From assembly GCF_014203225.1 (NCBI RefSeq), contig NZ_JACHIO010000022.1, forward strand, positions 39,837 to 103,836: 64,000 bases of DNA, written 5' to 3'. Below the pieces are notes generated by a model. That model was given only the letters and a program-made list of their open reading frames with translations, was not told where the DNA came from and ran no database searches. The position numbers and the translations under genes are program-made. Positions 17,922-27,600 of this stretch are shown here, in pieces (position 1 is the stretch's first letter; every line of letters starts with the position of its first letter). The DNA comes from Granulicella mallensis. Lineage in GTDB: Bacteria > Acidobacteriota > Terriglobia > Terriglobales > Acidobacteriaceae.

Positions 17922-18968
17922 ATGCAAGCGATCAAGCGCAAATTCGCGACCACGCTGATGATGGCGGCTTTTGCTACGACACCCGTGGCGAAAGCCGTTG
18001 CGCCTCGGCCTCTTACGCTCTATACGACGACGCACCCAGCCATGGGTACGGAGTTCACGCTGTATCTCTACAGCGCGGATGCGGCTGTCGCTGCGGAGAC
18101 TTCAGAGGAGGTGTTCGATGAGGTGGATCGCGTCGAGCAACTGCTTTCGAACTATCGGGATTCCAGCGAACTCTCACGCATCAACCAGAATGCGGCTGCG
18201 TCGCCTGTAACCACAGACCCGGAGATGCTGGACTTCCTTACGCAGTCGGAGCACTGGAGCAGCGCCAGCGATGGAGCCTTCGACATCACCGTTGGCCGGC
18301 TGATGAAGGCGTGGGGGTTCTATCGCCATAGCGGACGTATTCCTCCCGAGGAAGAACTGCGGCAGTTGCGGGCGGCAACGGGTTGGGAGAAGGTGCAACT
18401 CGATCCCGCTGCGCGCACCGTGCACTTCACTTTGCCTGGGGTGGAACTGGATCCCGGCGGTATCGGCAAGGGTTTTGCAGTCGATGCGGCGGTGCGCATT
18501 TTGCGTGCGCAGCATGTTGTCGCCGCGATGTTTTCGGCCGGTAGCAGCACGCTCTATGCCCTGGGTGCTCCGCCCCATCTTGCAGGGTGGCGGGTCGTGG
18601 TGCCGGGGCCTCTGCCTTCACATGACAGCCTGTCGGTCATCACGCTGCGCGATACTTCGCTCTCCAGCGCCAACTGCAGCGAGAAGAACTTTACAGTGGC
18701 CGGTCATCTTTACTGCCACATCATGGACCCTCGCACGATGCGGCCCGTAGAAGGACGCATTCAGGTCAGCATCGTCGATCCCTCTGCCACGGCAAGCGAT
18801 GCGCTCTCGAATGTAATCTTTGTGGAGACGCCCGGGCAGAGTGTAGAGACTCTGAAGAAGTATGCTCCCGAAGCTCGCGCTCTCATCGTCTCCGGCGATG
18901 CGGGGCATCCTCATTGCACGATGTTTCACTGGGGCGTAGCGATCGACTCCAAGCGTTGCTCCCTCTGA
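17922..18968 (+). CDS. apbE: FAD:protein FMN transferase (ApbE family)
   Basis: 348 residues with a signal peptide (residues 1-26). ApbE attaches FMN covalently to Thr or Ser of redox proteins outside the cytoplasm. Motifs: AMGTEFTLYLYS near the start, LDPGGIGKGFAVD (FAD site), SAGSSTLYALG, HIMDPRTMRPV (normally HIIDPRTG) and SDALSNVIFV, where Asp binds Mg. No flavoprotein acceptor such as an Nqr/Rnf subunit is seen nearby. The next gene, a Gfo/Idh protein, starts 26 bases after the stop and is probably co-transcribed. Confidence 0.9.
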   Translation: MQAIKRKFATTLMMAAFATTPVAKAVAPRPLTLYTTTHPAMGTEFTLYLYSADAAVAAETSEEVFDEVDRVEQLLSNYRDSSELSRINQNAAASPVTTDPEMLDFLTQSEHWSSASDGAFDITVGRLMKAWGFYRHSGRIPPEEELRQLRAATGWEKVQLDPAARTVHFTLPGVELDPGGIGKGFAVDAAVRILRAQHVVAAMFSAGSSTLYALGAPPHLAGWRVVVPGPLPSHDSLSVITLRDTSLSSANCSEKNFTVAGHLYCHIMDPRTMRPVEGRIQVSIVDPSATASDALSNVIFVETPGQSVETLKKYAPEARALIVSGDAGHPHCTMFHWGVAIDSKRCSL

Positions 18969-18994
18969 CAAAATTTATGAATTCAAGGGTATCT

Positions 18995-20224
18995 ATGAAC
19001 CGTCGAGACTTTCTGCAATCCGCCTCTGCCGCCGCTCTCGCCTCCACGACCATCGCCCGTGCCGCAACACCGGCGGTCAAGCCGGTTCGCCTCGGTGTCA
19101 TCGGTGCCGGGAGTCGTGGGCAGGAAGACCTTCGCCAGTTTCTCCGCGTGCCTGGAGTCTCTGTGGAAGCGATCTGTGACATCTATCCGCCGCGCTACGA
19201 GCAGGTGAATCGTCTCGCCGGCAAACAGGTGCCCGCGACGGCGAACCATCATGAGCTTCTGGCTCGCACCGATCTCGATGCCATCCTGATTGCTTCGCCG
19301 GTATCGCTTCATGCGGAGCATGTCATCGCCACCGCGAAGACCGGGCGGGCGATCTATGGCGAGAAGGCGCTGGGCTTCACGGTCGAGGACAATCACAACA
19401 TTCTCGCCGAGGTCACGCGCCACAAGGTGCTCTTCCAGATCGGCCACGAGTATCGCTATGCGGCGTGGGCGCAGGAGGCGATCCGTCGCGTTCATGCAGG
19501 AGACATCGGCACGCCGACGCACATCTATGCCTACTGGCACCGCAACGGAGACTGGCGCCGTGCTGTGCCGCAACCCGACCCGGAAGGGAAGCTTGAGCAC
19601 CTTATCAACTGGCGTCTGTATCGTGAGACCTCCGGCGGCCTAGGGACGGAGTTGGGTTCGCACCACATCGATATGGCGAATTGGGTCTTTGGCGAGCAGC
19701 CCCAGAGCGTCATCGGCACCAACAGCATCTGTCGTTATCACGATGGGCGCACGGTCGGCGATAATGTGCAGGCTGTCTTCAGCTACTCGCAGGGGCGGCG
19801 GCTTGTCTTCTCGTCGATTACCGATAACGCGAAGCAGGGCTGCGAGCTCTGGATCTACGGCACGGAGGGCAGTGTGCAGATCACGATTGAAGATGCGACC
19901 TTCTACTACGAGAAGAAGCGTTCCAATGCGCCTTCGGCGGATAAGGCAGACAGCAAAACAGTTATTGAACGTGGTGTCGTGACGGGGGCGTCGTATTCCA
20001 CGGCAGGCGAGATGCCGTATCGCGGGCCGGGCGAGAAGGTGGTCACAGCTACGTCAGAAGATCCGACGCTCGCGGCGGTGCGCTCTTTTACCGAGGCTGT
20101 TCGTGGGGAACGCGAGATCTTCGCCGATGTGCATTGCGGCTTTCGCGCGGCGATTGCGTGTGCAGTCGCGCACGATGCGGTGTTCGAAGAGAACAAGATG
20201 GCGATTCCCGGTATGAGAGGGTAG
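18995..20224 (+). CDS. Tat-exported Gfo/Idh/MocA family oxidoreductase (second)
   Basis: 409 residues from ATG 18995 (AAGGG 5 bases upstream); ATG 18977 is in frame. The N-terminus NRRDFLQSASAAALASTT is a twin-arginine signal. Rossmann motif VRLGVIGAGSRGQED, then AIYGEKALGFTVE, where the usual EKP reads EKA. Substrate-domain motif GTELGSHHIDMANWVFG. Probably a periplasmic NAD(P)-linked dehydrogenase of a sugar derivative. It follows apbE by 26 bases and ends beside an intergenic palindrome. Confidence 0.85.
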   Translation: MNRRDFLQSASAAALASTTIARAATPAVKPVRLGVIGAGSRGQEDLRQFLRVPGVSVEAICDIYPPRYEQVNRLAGKQVPATANHHELLARTDLDAILIASPVSLHAEHVIATAKTGRAIYGEKALGFTVEDNHNILAEVTRHKVLFQIGHEYRYAAWAQEAIRRVHAGDIGTPTHIYAYWHRNGDWRRAVPQPDPEGKLEHLINWRLYRETSGGLGTELGSHHIDMANWVFGEQPQSVIGTNSICRYHDGRTVGDNVQAVFSYSQGRRLVFSSITDNAKQGCELWIYGTEGSVQITIEDATFYYEKKRSNAPSADKADSKTVIERGVVTGASYSTAGEMPYRGPGEKVVTATSEDPTLAAVRSFTEAVRGEREIFADVHCGFRAAIACAVAHDAVFEENKMAIPGMRG

Positions 20225-20241
20225 AGCAGTTTTGCTGTTGT

Positions 20242-20409
20242 TTGTTTTTCGTCGTCATCCTGAGCGGTACGCGAAGGCCCCCCGCATTGGGCACCACCAC
20301 GGTATCCCGTAGCAGCAAGCATACAGGCCTGATGGTCGCCCATTATGTTCGTGGCCCTACCCAATGCGGGGGTCCTTCGGCTACGCCTCAGGATGACGAC
20401 GAAAAACAA
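20242..20409. repeat. Intergenic inverted repeat with 23-bp perfect arms
   Basis: Arms 20242-20264 (core TTTTTCGTCGTCATCCTGAG) and 20387-20409 are exact complements. A second matching pair, CCCGCATTGGG (about 20281-20291) with CCCAATGCGGG (about 20360-20370), lies inside. It occupies the gap between two converging genes. The core resembles a dispersed intergenic palindrome that I recall from acidobacterial genomes. No gene is inside. Confidence 0.75.
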
Positions 20410-20418
20410 GATCTGTGT

Positions 20419-22953
20419 TTACTCGTGCAGAACAATCTCAATCCCATCGCCCTTATCCGGCGTCGCGATCACAATCGCATTGTCGCTGGATGTGAACTTT
20501 CCTGCATGGCCATTGATCGTTACACTCGCCGGTGCTTTGGCCGCACCCTCGACGTCGACGATGATCTCCTTCCACCAAGCTGGGTAGCTGCCCTCATGCT
20601 TTCCGATATGCAGGACAAGGCTGCCGTCCCTCGCTGAAGCGTCGCACGTAAACTTCATGCGAAGGAACTCGCCCCGCTTGTAGGCGAAGCTGGTTCCGTC
20701 GTCCTGGTAGAGCTGTCCTGCGCACTCGGGGCCGGGGAAGACGCGGAGTGTCAGCGGGCCGTTCGGACGCTCGCTGGTGTTCTGCGTAAGCGGTGCGAGA
20801 GGCAGGATGGCTCCTGGACGTACGAAGACAGGCAGACTCGCCAGTTCGGGATGCAGATGCACGACGGATAATACCGGACCCGTTGCGGCCTCAGGCTGTA
20901 TTCCGCCTGTGCTGGCTTTCGTTTCGGCTTTGTCGACGCGCGCACCGGTCCAGAAGTCATACCAGCCGGAAGAGGGAAGCTTCGCGTCGTAGTCGTCGGT
21001 CTTATCGGGAAACGGTGGTGCGGCGACGAGAAGATCCGGCCCGACCATGAACTCGCCCGAGGCATCGAGATCGACGTCGAGAGGATGATGATCCGGCGCG
21101 GCGTCGGGGAACTCCAGAAACAAGGGACGCAGCAACGGAAGACCTGTGCGGGTGTTCTCTTCCATCACCGTGTAGAGATAGGGCAGCAGCTTGTAGCGCT
21201 GCTCAATGAAGTGACGGCGAATGTCTTCCTGTTCCGCTCCTCCAACCCATGGCTCATGATCGCCCGTGCCTTTCTCCGCGTGGTCGCGATCGATCGGCTG
21301 AAAAGCTCCAATCTCAATCCACTTGGTGAGCAGCTCCGGGGTTGGAGTGCCGGCATAACCGCCAACATCCGCGCCAGCCATGGAGAAGCCGCTGAGTCCG
21401 AGGTTCTTCAGCATCGAGGTGGTGAGCCGCAGATGGTTCCAGGTCGCGGAGTTATCGCCTGTCCATGTAGCGGCATAGCGCTGGCCGCCGGCATAGGAGG
21501 CTCGCGTGAGCACGAACGGCCGCACATCGGGCCGCAGGGCAAGCTGGCCGTCGAAGGTGGCGCGAGAGTTCTCCATGCCGTAGACGTTGTGGAGTTCGCG
21601 ATGCGTCGCTGTGCGAGTAGCAAAGCCGGGCTCGTCGATGCGGTGCACGACATCGTCCGGTATCGTCAGGTGGGCCGTGAAGACCGAAGGCTCATTCATG
21701 TCGTTCCAGAAGCCATCGATGCCCATGTGATCAAAGTCTTTGTAGAGAGTGCCCCACCAGAGGCGCGTCTGCTGTCGTGTGAAGTCGGGAAAGGCGCTGG
21801 GGCCGGGCCAGACAGGGCCGGTGTAGATCGAGCCATCGGGATGCTTGACGAAATGATCGCCTGCGCTGCCGCTGTCGAACGGAGCATAGCCTTGTCCCGG
21901 TTGGTTCGCGATATGCAGGTCGGTGATTGCGATGACATGGAAGTGTTCAGCGTGCAGCGCGGCAACCATACCGGGCATGTCTGGGAAGGTGGTGGTGTTG
22001 ATCGTGAAGGGCCGATTCCTATCCTGGTAGTCGATGTCGGTATAGATCGCGTCCGCAGGAATTTTGTCGCTGCGTAGACGCCCGGCTACCTCGAGGACAC
22101 GCGCCTGGGTCATGTAGCTAAAACGCGACTGCTGAAATCCCAGCGCCCAGAGCGGGGGCAGCGGTGTGGGCCCGGTCAGCCACGCATAGCTGGCAAGCAC
22201 CTTTTTGGTGGAGGGCCCGTAGAGCAGGTAGATGTCCGCAGGCCCATTGTCGGCGCGGTACTGAACGGTGTCGGTGACTGTCTTGCCGAAGTCGAAGGAC
22301 GAAGGCCAGGTGTTGTCGATCAGTACTCCGAGCACGGTTCCCGCACGATAGCTCAGGTAGAACGGAATGCTCTTGTAGAGCGGATCGGTGGACTCCTGCC
22401 AGGCATAGGCGTCGGTGTTCCACAGACGGAAGGCCTGTCCACGCCGGTCGAAGGCGCCGGTCTTGTCGCCGAGTCCGAAGTAGTGCTCGTCGGAGGGCAT
22501 AGTCTTTGCGAGGTGTAGGCGGTCGCCTTCAAACTGCAGTGGTTCGGCGTCCTGTTGGAGCACTTTGCCGGAAAGGTCACTCAGGGTAAGCAGACCCGTA
22601 GCTCGATCCATTGCGATGCGAAGGCTGCCGGTATGAAAACCGATGGTCGCTGTGCCGGTGTCTTGCGTAACCGCTGCGGAGGCAGTGCGCGCTTCGGGTA
22701 GCACTGCCCAGGAGGCGTCTTCCGGGAGCGCATTGTTGCGTCCGGCGCGGATGCGCAGCACGTCATCGCGCAGAGCGGTGATACGCATGACGAGCGTGCC
22801 ATCGTGAAGCTCGATGCCGTTGGGTAGTGGCGTGGCTGAGGTGACTTGCGAGAACGAAAGCAAGCTGGAAGGAGACTGTGCGTTCGCAGGAAGGCTGGCG
22901 ACTCCCAGGCCTGCACAAAGGACAACAAACCTGGACACACTTCGTGCGCGCAT
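20419..22953 (-). CDS. Glycoside hydrolase family 31 (alpha-glucosidase-type)
   Basis: 844 residues from ATG 22953 (GGAG 6 bases upstream), starting with a signal peptide MRARSVSRFVVLCAGLGVAS ending at ANAQS. An N-terminal beta domain is followed by the GH31 barrel: PPLWALGFQQSRFSY, YTDIDYQDRNRPFT, then DGFWNDMNEPSVF with the nucleophile Asp (about residue 418) and YAATWTGDNSATW with the acid/base Asp (about 501). C-terminal beta domains end in VTINGHAGKFTSSDNAIVIA. It hydrolyses terminal alpha-linked hexoses, glucose or xylose, probably in the periplasm. It lies near sugar oxidoreductases and glucose-6-phosphate dehydrogenase. Confidence 0.92.
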   Translation of the reverse strand: MRARSVSRFVVLCAGLGVASLPANAQSPSSLLSFSQVTSATPLPNGIELHDGTLVMRITALRDDVLRIRAGRNNALPEDASWAVLPEARTASAAVTQDTGTATIGFHTGSLRIAMDRATGLLTLSDLSGKVLQQDAEPLQFEGDRLHLAKTMPSDEHYFGLGDKTGAFDRRGQAFRLWNTDAYAWQESTDPLYKSIPFYLSYRAGTVLGVLIDNTWPSSFDFGKTVTDTVQYRADNGPADIYLLYGPSTKKVLASYAWLTGPTPLPPLWALGFQQSRFSYMTQARVLEVAGRLRSDKIPADAIYTDIDYQDRNRPFTINTTTFPDMPGMVAALHAEHFHVIAITDLHIANQPGQGYAPFDSGSAGDHFVKHPDGSIYTGPVWPGPSAFPDFTRQQTRLWWGTLYKDFDHMGIDGFWNDMNEPSVFTAHLTIPDDVVHRIDEPGFATRTATHRELHNVYGMENSRATFDGQLALRPDVRPFVLTRASYAGGQRYAATWTGDNSATWNHLRLTTSMLKNLGLSGFSMAGADVGGYAGTPTPELLTKWIEIGAFQPIDRDHAEKGTGDHEPWVGGAEQEDIRRHFIEQRYKLLPYLYTVMEENTRTGLPLLRPLFLEFPDAAPDHHPLDVDLDASGEFMVGPDLLVAAPPFPDKTDDYDAKLPSSGWYDFWTGARVDKAETKASTGGIQPEAATGPVLSVVHLHPELASLPVFVRPGAILPLAPLTQNTSERPNGPLTLRVFPGPECAGQLYQDDGTSFAYKRGEFLRMKFTCDASARDGSLVLHIGKHEGSYPAWWKEIIVDVEGAAKAPASVTINGHAGKFTSSDNAIVIATPDKGDGIEIVLHE

Positions 22954-22985
22954 GCATATCTCCGGAAAGTAGTTTCTTGAAAAGG

Positions 22986-23016
22986 CCGAAGGCCGTGGTG
23001 AGATCACGGCCTTCGG
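22986..23016 (-). terminator. Terminator of zwf
   Basis: CCGAAGGCCGTG (22986-22997) and CACGGCCTTCGG (23005-23016) form a perfect 12-bp stem with a 7-base loop. On the - strand the stem is followed by CCTTTTC. It separates zwf (ending 23090) from the GH31 start. Confidence 0.8.
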
Positions 23017-23089
23017 TTGATGTATCGCTGCAATTGTAGAGGTGGTTCGGGATGCGTGTCCTGTTCTTCAAAACATAAAGCAGGTTCGC

Positions 23090-24502
23090 TTAGCTTCGCC
23101 GGCCTACGACGCGGAAGTCTTCCTGCTCTTCCGCGCAGGGGATATCCCACCCTCCAGGAGGAACAACGTTTTGTTCTGCCTCCTGCGGTCCCCAGGTGTG
23201 GGGTTCATAGGGATAGACCGGCGTTGCTGTCTTCAAAACCGGATCGACGATACGCCACGCCTCTTCGACATAGTCCTGTCGAGCGAAGAGCGTCGCATCC
23301 CCGGCGATGGCGTCGGTCAGCACTCGCTCGTAGGCTTCCATCTCGTTGGAGCGAGGATGACGAGTGGCTACGAGCTCTACCTCTTCTCGTTTGCCTTCTC
23401 CGTTGGGAGAGGTGACAGAGACGGCCATGGCCACTGTCATCTCGGGGCTGATACGGAAACGGATGTAGTTCTGCGGCACGTCAGGTTCGGTGTAGTTCGT
23501 GGTGGGCGGTTTGCGGAGCCGAGCGATGACTTCCATGCAGGTCAGCGGCAGATTCTTGCCGGCCCGAATATAGAACGGAACGCCATCCCATCGCCACGAC
23601 TTTACCTCCAGGCGAAGAGCCGCGAAGGTCTCTACCTGAGAGTTCGGGGCTACGCCCGGTTCGTCGAGATAGCCGCGGAATTGTCCGCGAACCAGATTCT
23701 GGGGCTCCAGGGGAGGAATGGCGTTCAACACCTTGACCTTCTCATCGCGCATGGCCTCGCTGTCGTTTCGCGCCGGAGCCTCCATGGCCAGATTGCAGAG
23801 GACCTGGAAGATATGGTTCTGGATCACATCGCGAATGGCGCCCGTCTGGTCGTAGAAGGCTCCCCGGCCCTGGATGCCGAAGTCCTCCGCCATGGTGATC
23901 TGCACGCTTTCGACGTAGTTACGGTTCCAGAGTGGCTCCAGGAACGAGTTCGAAAAGCGGAACGACACCATGTTGTGAACGGGGCCTTTGGCTAGGTAAT
24001 GATCGATGCGGAAGATGGAAGGCTCCGGAAAGGCTGCCAGCAGGATGCGATCGAGTTCCTGCGCCGAAGCCAGATCGTGGCCAAAGGGTTTCTCCACGAT
24101 CATGCGGGCACCCTTGGCGCAGTCCGATTTCACTAACTGCTCCACGACCTTCTCAAAGAGCACCGGTGGAATCGCCAGATAGTGAGCCGGTCTTTCGGAC
24201 GTCCCAAGCTCTTTCCTGACGGCAAAGAATGTGGCGGGGTCCGCATAGTCGCCATCGACGTAGCGCAACAGGGAACTGAGCTTCTCCCAGGCTGCCTGGT
24301 CGAGGCCGCCATGCTTCTCCAGGCTGTCCTTGGCACGTGCCTTGAACTGGTCCAGGTTCCATCCGGCCTTGGCCACTCCGATGACAGGAATGGTAAGAGT
24401 GCCGTGCTTGACCATGGATTGCAGGGCCGGAAAGATCTTTTTGTAGGCAAGGTCGCCGGTGGCACCGAAGAAGACTAGCGCGTCGGAATGAGTTTGGCTC
24501 AC
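23090..24502 (-). CDS. zwf: Glucose-6-phosphate 1-dehydrogenase
   Basis: 470 residues from GTG 24502 (AAGGAGAAATAC upstream). Oxidises glucose 6-phosphate to 6-phosphogluconolactone with NADP in the cytoplasm. The dinucleotide motif [17 protein letters not shown] opens the protein; [10 protein letters not shown] and the active-site segment [16 protein letters not shown] follow; [17 protein letters not shown] closes the catalytic half. In most family members the active-site motif is RIDHYLGKE; here Ala replaces Gly and Gly replaces Glu, while the key His and Lys remain. It is transcribed alone and ends in its own hairpin. Confidence 0.93.
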   Translation of the reverse strand: MSQTHSDALVFFGATGDLAYKKIFPALQSMVKHGTLTIPVIGVAKAGWNLDQFKARAKDSLEKHGGLDQAAWEKLSSLLRYVDGDYADPATFFAVRKELGTSERPAHYLAIPPVLFEKVVEQLVKSDCAKGARMIVEKPFGHDLASAQELDRILLAAFPEPSIFRIDHYLAKGPVHNMVSFRFSNSFLEPLWNRNYVESVQITMAEDFGIQGRGAFYDQTGAIRDVIQNHIFQVLCNLAMEAPARNDSEAMRDEKVKVLNAIPPLEPQNLVRGQFRGYLDEPGVAPNSQVETFAALRLEVKSWRWDGVPFYIRAGKNLPLTCMEVIARLRKPPTTNYTEPDVPQNYIRFRISPEMTVAMAVSVTSPNGEGKREEVELVATRHPRSNEMEAYERVLTDAIAGDATLFARQDYVEEAWRIVDPVLKTATPVYPYEPHTWGPQEAEQNVVPPGGWDIPCAEEQEDFRVVGRRS

Positions 24503-24604
24503 GTATTTCTCCTTTGGGTCTTAATGCTACTTGGGAATGCGGAAATCCCGAAAGGCCCTCTGAGATTATGGACGATTATGCGGTTTGGGATTTGTTAAGC
24601 AACA

Positions 24605-24635
24605 AAGAGGCCACCGGGTTCGCCGGCGGCCTCTT
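24605..24635 (-). terminator. Terminator of the S53 peptidase gene
   Basis: AAGAGGCCACCGG (24605-24617) pairs with CCGGCGGCCTCTT (24623-24635), with one G-T type mismatch, followed on the - strand by TTTGTTGCTT. It ends the 4.5-kb S53 gene just upstream. Confidence 0.75.
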
Positions 24636-24651
24636 GTGTTTTACAGGGATG

Positions 24652-27600
24652 TTACTGAAGGGTTGCGGGCACCGTGATCGAGTGGCTCAAGGTGCCTGAG
24701 GTGGTGTTGACGGTCAGCATGAACTGGCCGGTGATGGTCTGCTGCAGCACGTCACTGCTCGTGCTCTTCAGGTTGTTTGTATCGCCGCTGTATACCGCCG
24801 TAAGGGGATGCGTTCCAATGGTGAGTGTGCTGATAGAGAGCGTAGCCTGGCCTTTGGTTACTGTAACCGGCGAACCCAGGGCTGTGGTCCCATCGTAGAA
24901 GGTGATGGTTCCGGTCAGCGGGTCGTCGGCGCTGACGATTGCGCTTAGCTGGACCTTTGAACCCGACGCAGCCTTGCTGCTGGACGAGGTGAGTTCAATC
25001 GTTGTAGCCTGCGCCGCTGGAGGCGTTGTCGGTGGGGGTGTCGTTCCAGTCTTCGCCGGGGGTGTGCCGCCGCAGCCTACGAGCGTGGCGGCCAGTGCCA
25101 CGGACAGAACCAGCATTGCCAGCGGAAGCTGATGGAGCCGGCGGCGGGAGCGGGGCAGGATCAGCAACAGCAGGCCTGCGAATCCGATGCCTCCTGGAAT
25201 CGCGAGCCAACCGGCGTGGGACATAGCTGCTGTTGTCGGGGCTGTCGTTGTGCCAGGAGCAACGGAGGATAGGGTGATGATCCCCGTTGCTCCGGACTGT
25301 ATGGTCGTAGAGGTGCAGGTAACACCTACCGGCAACGTACCGCCGCAGCCCACGTTTACCGTTCCGATATAGCCCAGAATGCTCGTGGTGGCGATGCTCA
25401 GAGCTCTGTTGGTTCCAGCGCCGAGTGTAAGCGGGTTGGGGGTCGCGACGCTGGTGAAGTCAGGCGTTGTTACGGTGAGGGTCACTGGCTTGGAGGTGAC
25501 CGTAGCCCAGTTGGCATCGCCCGAATACACTGCCGTGACCGTATGGACTCCGGCCGTGAGAACGGGAGCCAGTGTTGCGACGATGGCATTCCCATTGCCT
25601 GTATTCAGTGCCTGCGGATTGCCGATGGCTGTTGCGGTTGCGCCTCCGACGGAGTCATAGAACTGAATGCTTCCGCTGGGTGCAACAGCATTGGTGCCTG
25701 ATAGAGAGCTTAGAAGCGATCCGGTCACACTGGTTTGTGCGCCGACTGCGACATAGCTTGCGATCGAAGTCAGGCTGAGGGTAGGAGTGGCTTTCGAAAC
25801 CGTGAGGGCGGCAAGGGGGCTGCTGCTGCCGGCATAAGTGTTGTCGCCGGAGTATACGGCGTAGACACTCTGCGATCCCGCCAGGTCCCACTCATAGAAG
25901 GTTATGACAGTTCCGCCCGTAAGGTTGACGGGGTTTGCTGCCTGTCCTGTTGGGGTGTACAGCGTGATGGTTCCGGTGGGTGTCGGTGCACCTGATTTGG
26001 CCTGTGCAGGTTTCACTGTGATTGTGAATGAGGTTCTCTGCCCAAGCGTTGCCTTTGTAGCGGCTGAGACCAGCGTTGTTATGCTTCCTGTCGTACCTGA
26101 GCCGCTTGTGATGATCTCCGGATAGGAGGAGAGACCGCCGCTGATGTAGTTGGTATCGCCGGGCCAGCTTGCGGTTACAAAGTACGTGCCGGCGGGCGCG
26201 GCGAAGTGAATCGTTGCTACGCCACTGGAGTTGATGGTGCCTGTGCCCAGCGTCGCTCCGGTGTCCTGACGGTTAAGAGTGACAGTGCCGGTGGGAACGA
26301 CGGCAGGGTCAAAACCGAAGTACACACTAGCTATGACTATTGAGCCTGCTGAGGGCAGCTGATTGCTGACGCCGACAGAATAGAAAATTGATCCCTTGGT
26401 GATGTTGAACGCCGGGAATGTAACTTTCGATGCGTTGAAGCTGCTGTCACCCGAGTAGGTAGCTGTGAAGGTATAGGTGCCGATCGGATAGTCGCATTCC
26501 GTGTTCGGTCCGCAGGTGACATAGATCTGTCCTCCGCTCACCGGATAAGTACCAAAAGTTTTGGTTCCATCGGAGAGGGCGACTGTTCCGGTGGGCACAC
26601 CCATGCCGCTGGCTCCTGCAATGGCGACCTGCAGAAAGAAGTTCGTGCCGAGCGCGACGGAGGTGGTGGGTAAGATCGGTTGTCTGCCGAGGATAAAGAA
26701 TCGGCTCGGCGCAAGGGAGGTCGGAGTCAGTGTGCTGGCTTCGGGCGTTACCGTCAGAGAAACAGGCGACGAAACGCTGGGGCTGTAGCTTCCATCACCA
26801 CCATAGTTCGCAGTGAGGTTGTAGGTGCCGCCTGGCAGGTCGTTTACTGAGGCGGAGTAGGTGCCCGAGGTCAGGGTTCCAGTTTCAACCGGCCCCGTGG
26901 TGCTGTTGCTGGCCTTGAGGATCACGGTGCCGGTAGGTGTGCCGGAGCCGGTCGCAGGTGTGACGACAGAGGTTACCTGGACCTTGGCGCCGTGCGCGAA
27001 GGTCAGCGGCGAAACAGTCAGGCTGGTGTTCGAGGCGGCCGTAGTCGCGTTGCCCCATGCGCTGACAAGATTAGCTGCATTTATGGAACCGAGGCCGCTG
27101 GCGAGGTCATATCCAGCGCCCGCGCTGTTGCCATCGAGAATGCCGTAAGAGGTGCTGCCTGCCACAGGCACCGAGCAGTCGCCTTTGTTGCGCAGCAAGC
27201 AGCTCAGTGCATTTGAACCGGCTGTGACGTCGTGGAAGACGCAGGCGTTGCTCTGAGTGGGATCGGTGGCGTCGCTGGAGTTGCAGTCCAGAGAAGAGGG
27301 CTGTGCGGCGGCCAGTTGATAGAGCTTGTAGTTTGCCTGTCCCTGGAAGCTGCCGTTCTTTTGCTCGACCAGAGCCATGATTCCGGCCATGGAAGGCGAC
27401 GCAGCCGAGGTGCCGCCGATGATGGTTGCAGAGTCCAGGGTGATGGAGCCGTCAGGGTTGGTCGTGTACTGACACGAGCCGTCGTAACAGATCAGGAAGC
27501 CATCGTGTGCCTGAGCCGCGGCCAACGAGACGTCAGGCAGATCGCGCGCGCCATCCGTGGGTACTCCCTTGCCAGTCTGCCAGCTGGGTTTTGGGTAACC

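Noticed and set aside
21085..22077. 330-codon open frame on the + strand
   Set aside because: Antisense to the GH31 gene, whose motifs are unambiguous.
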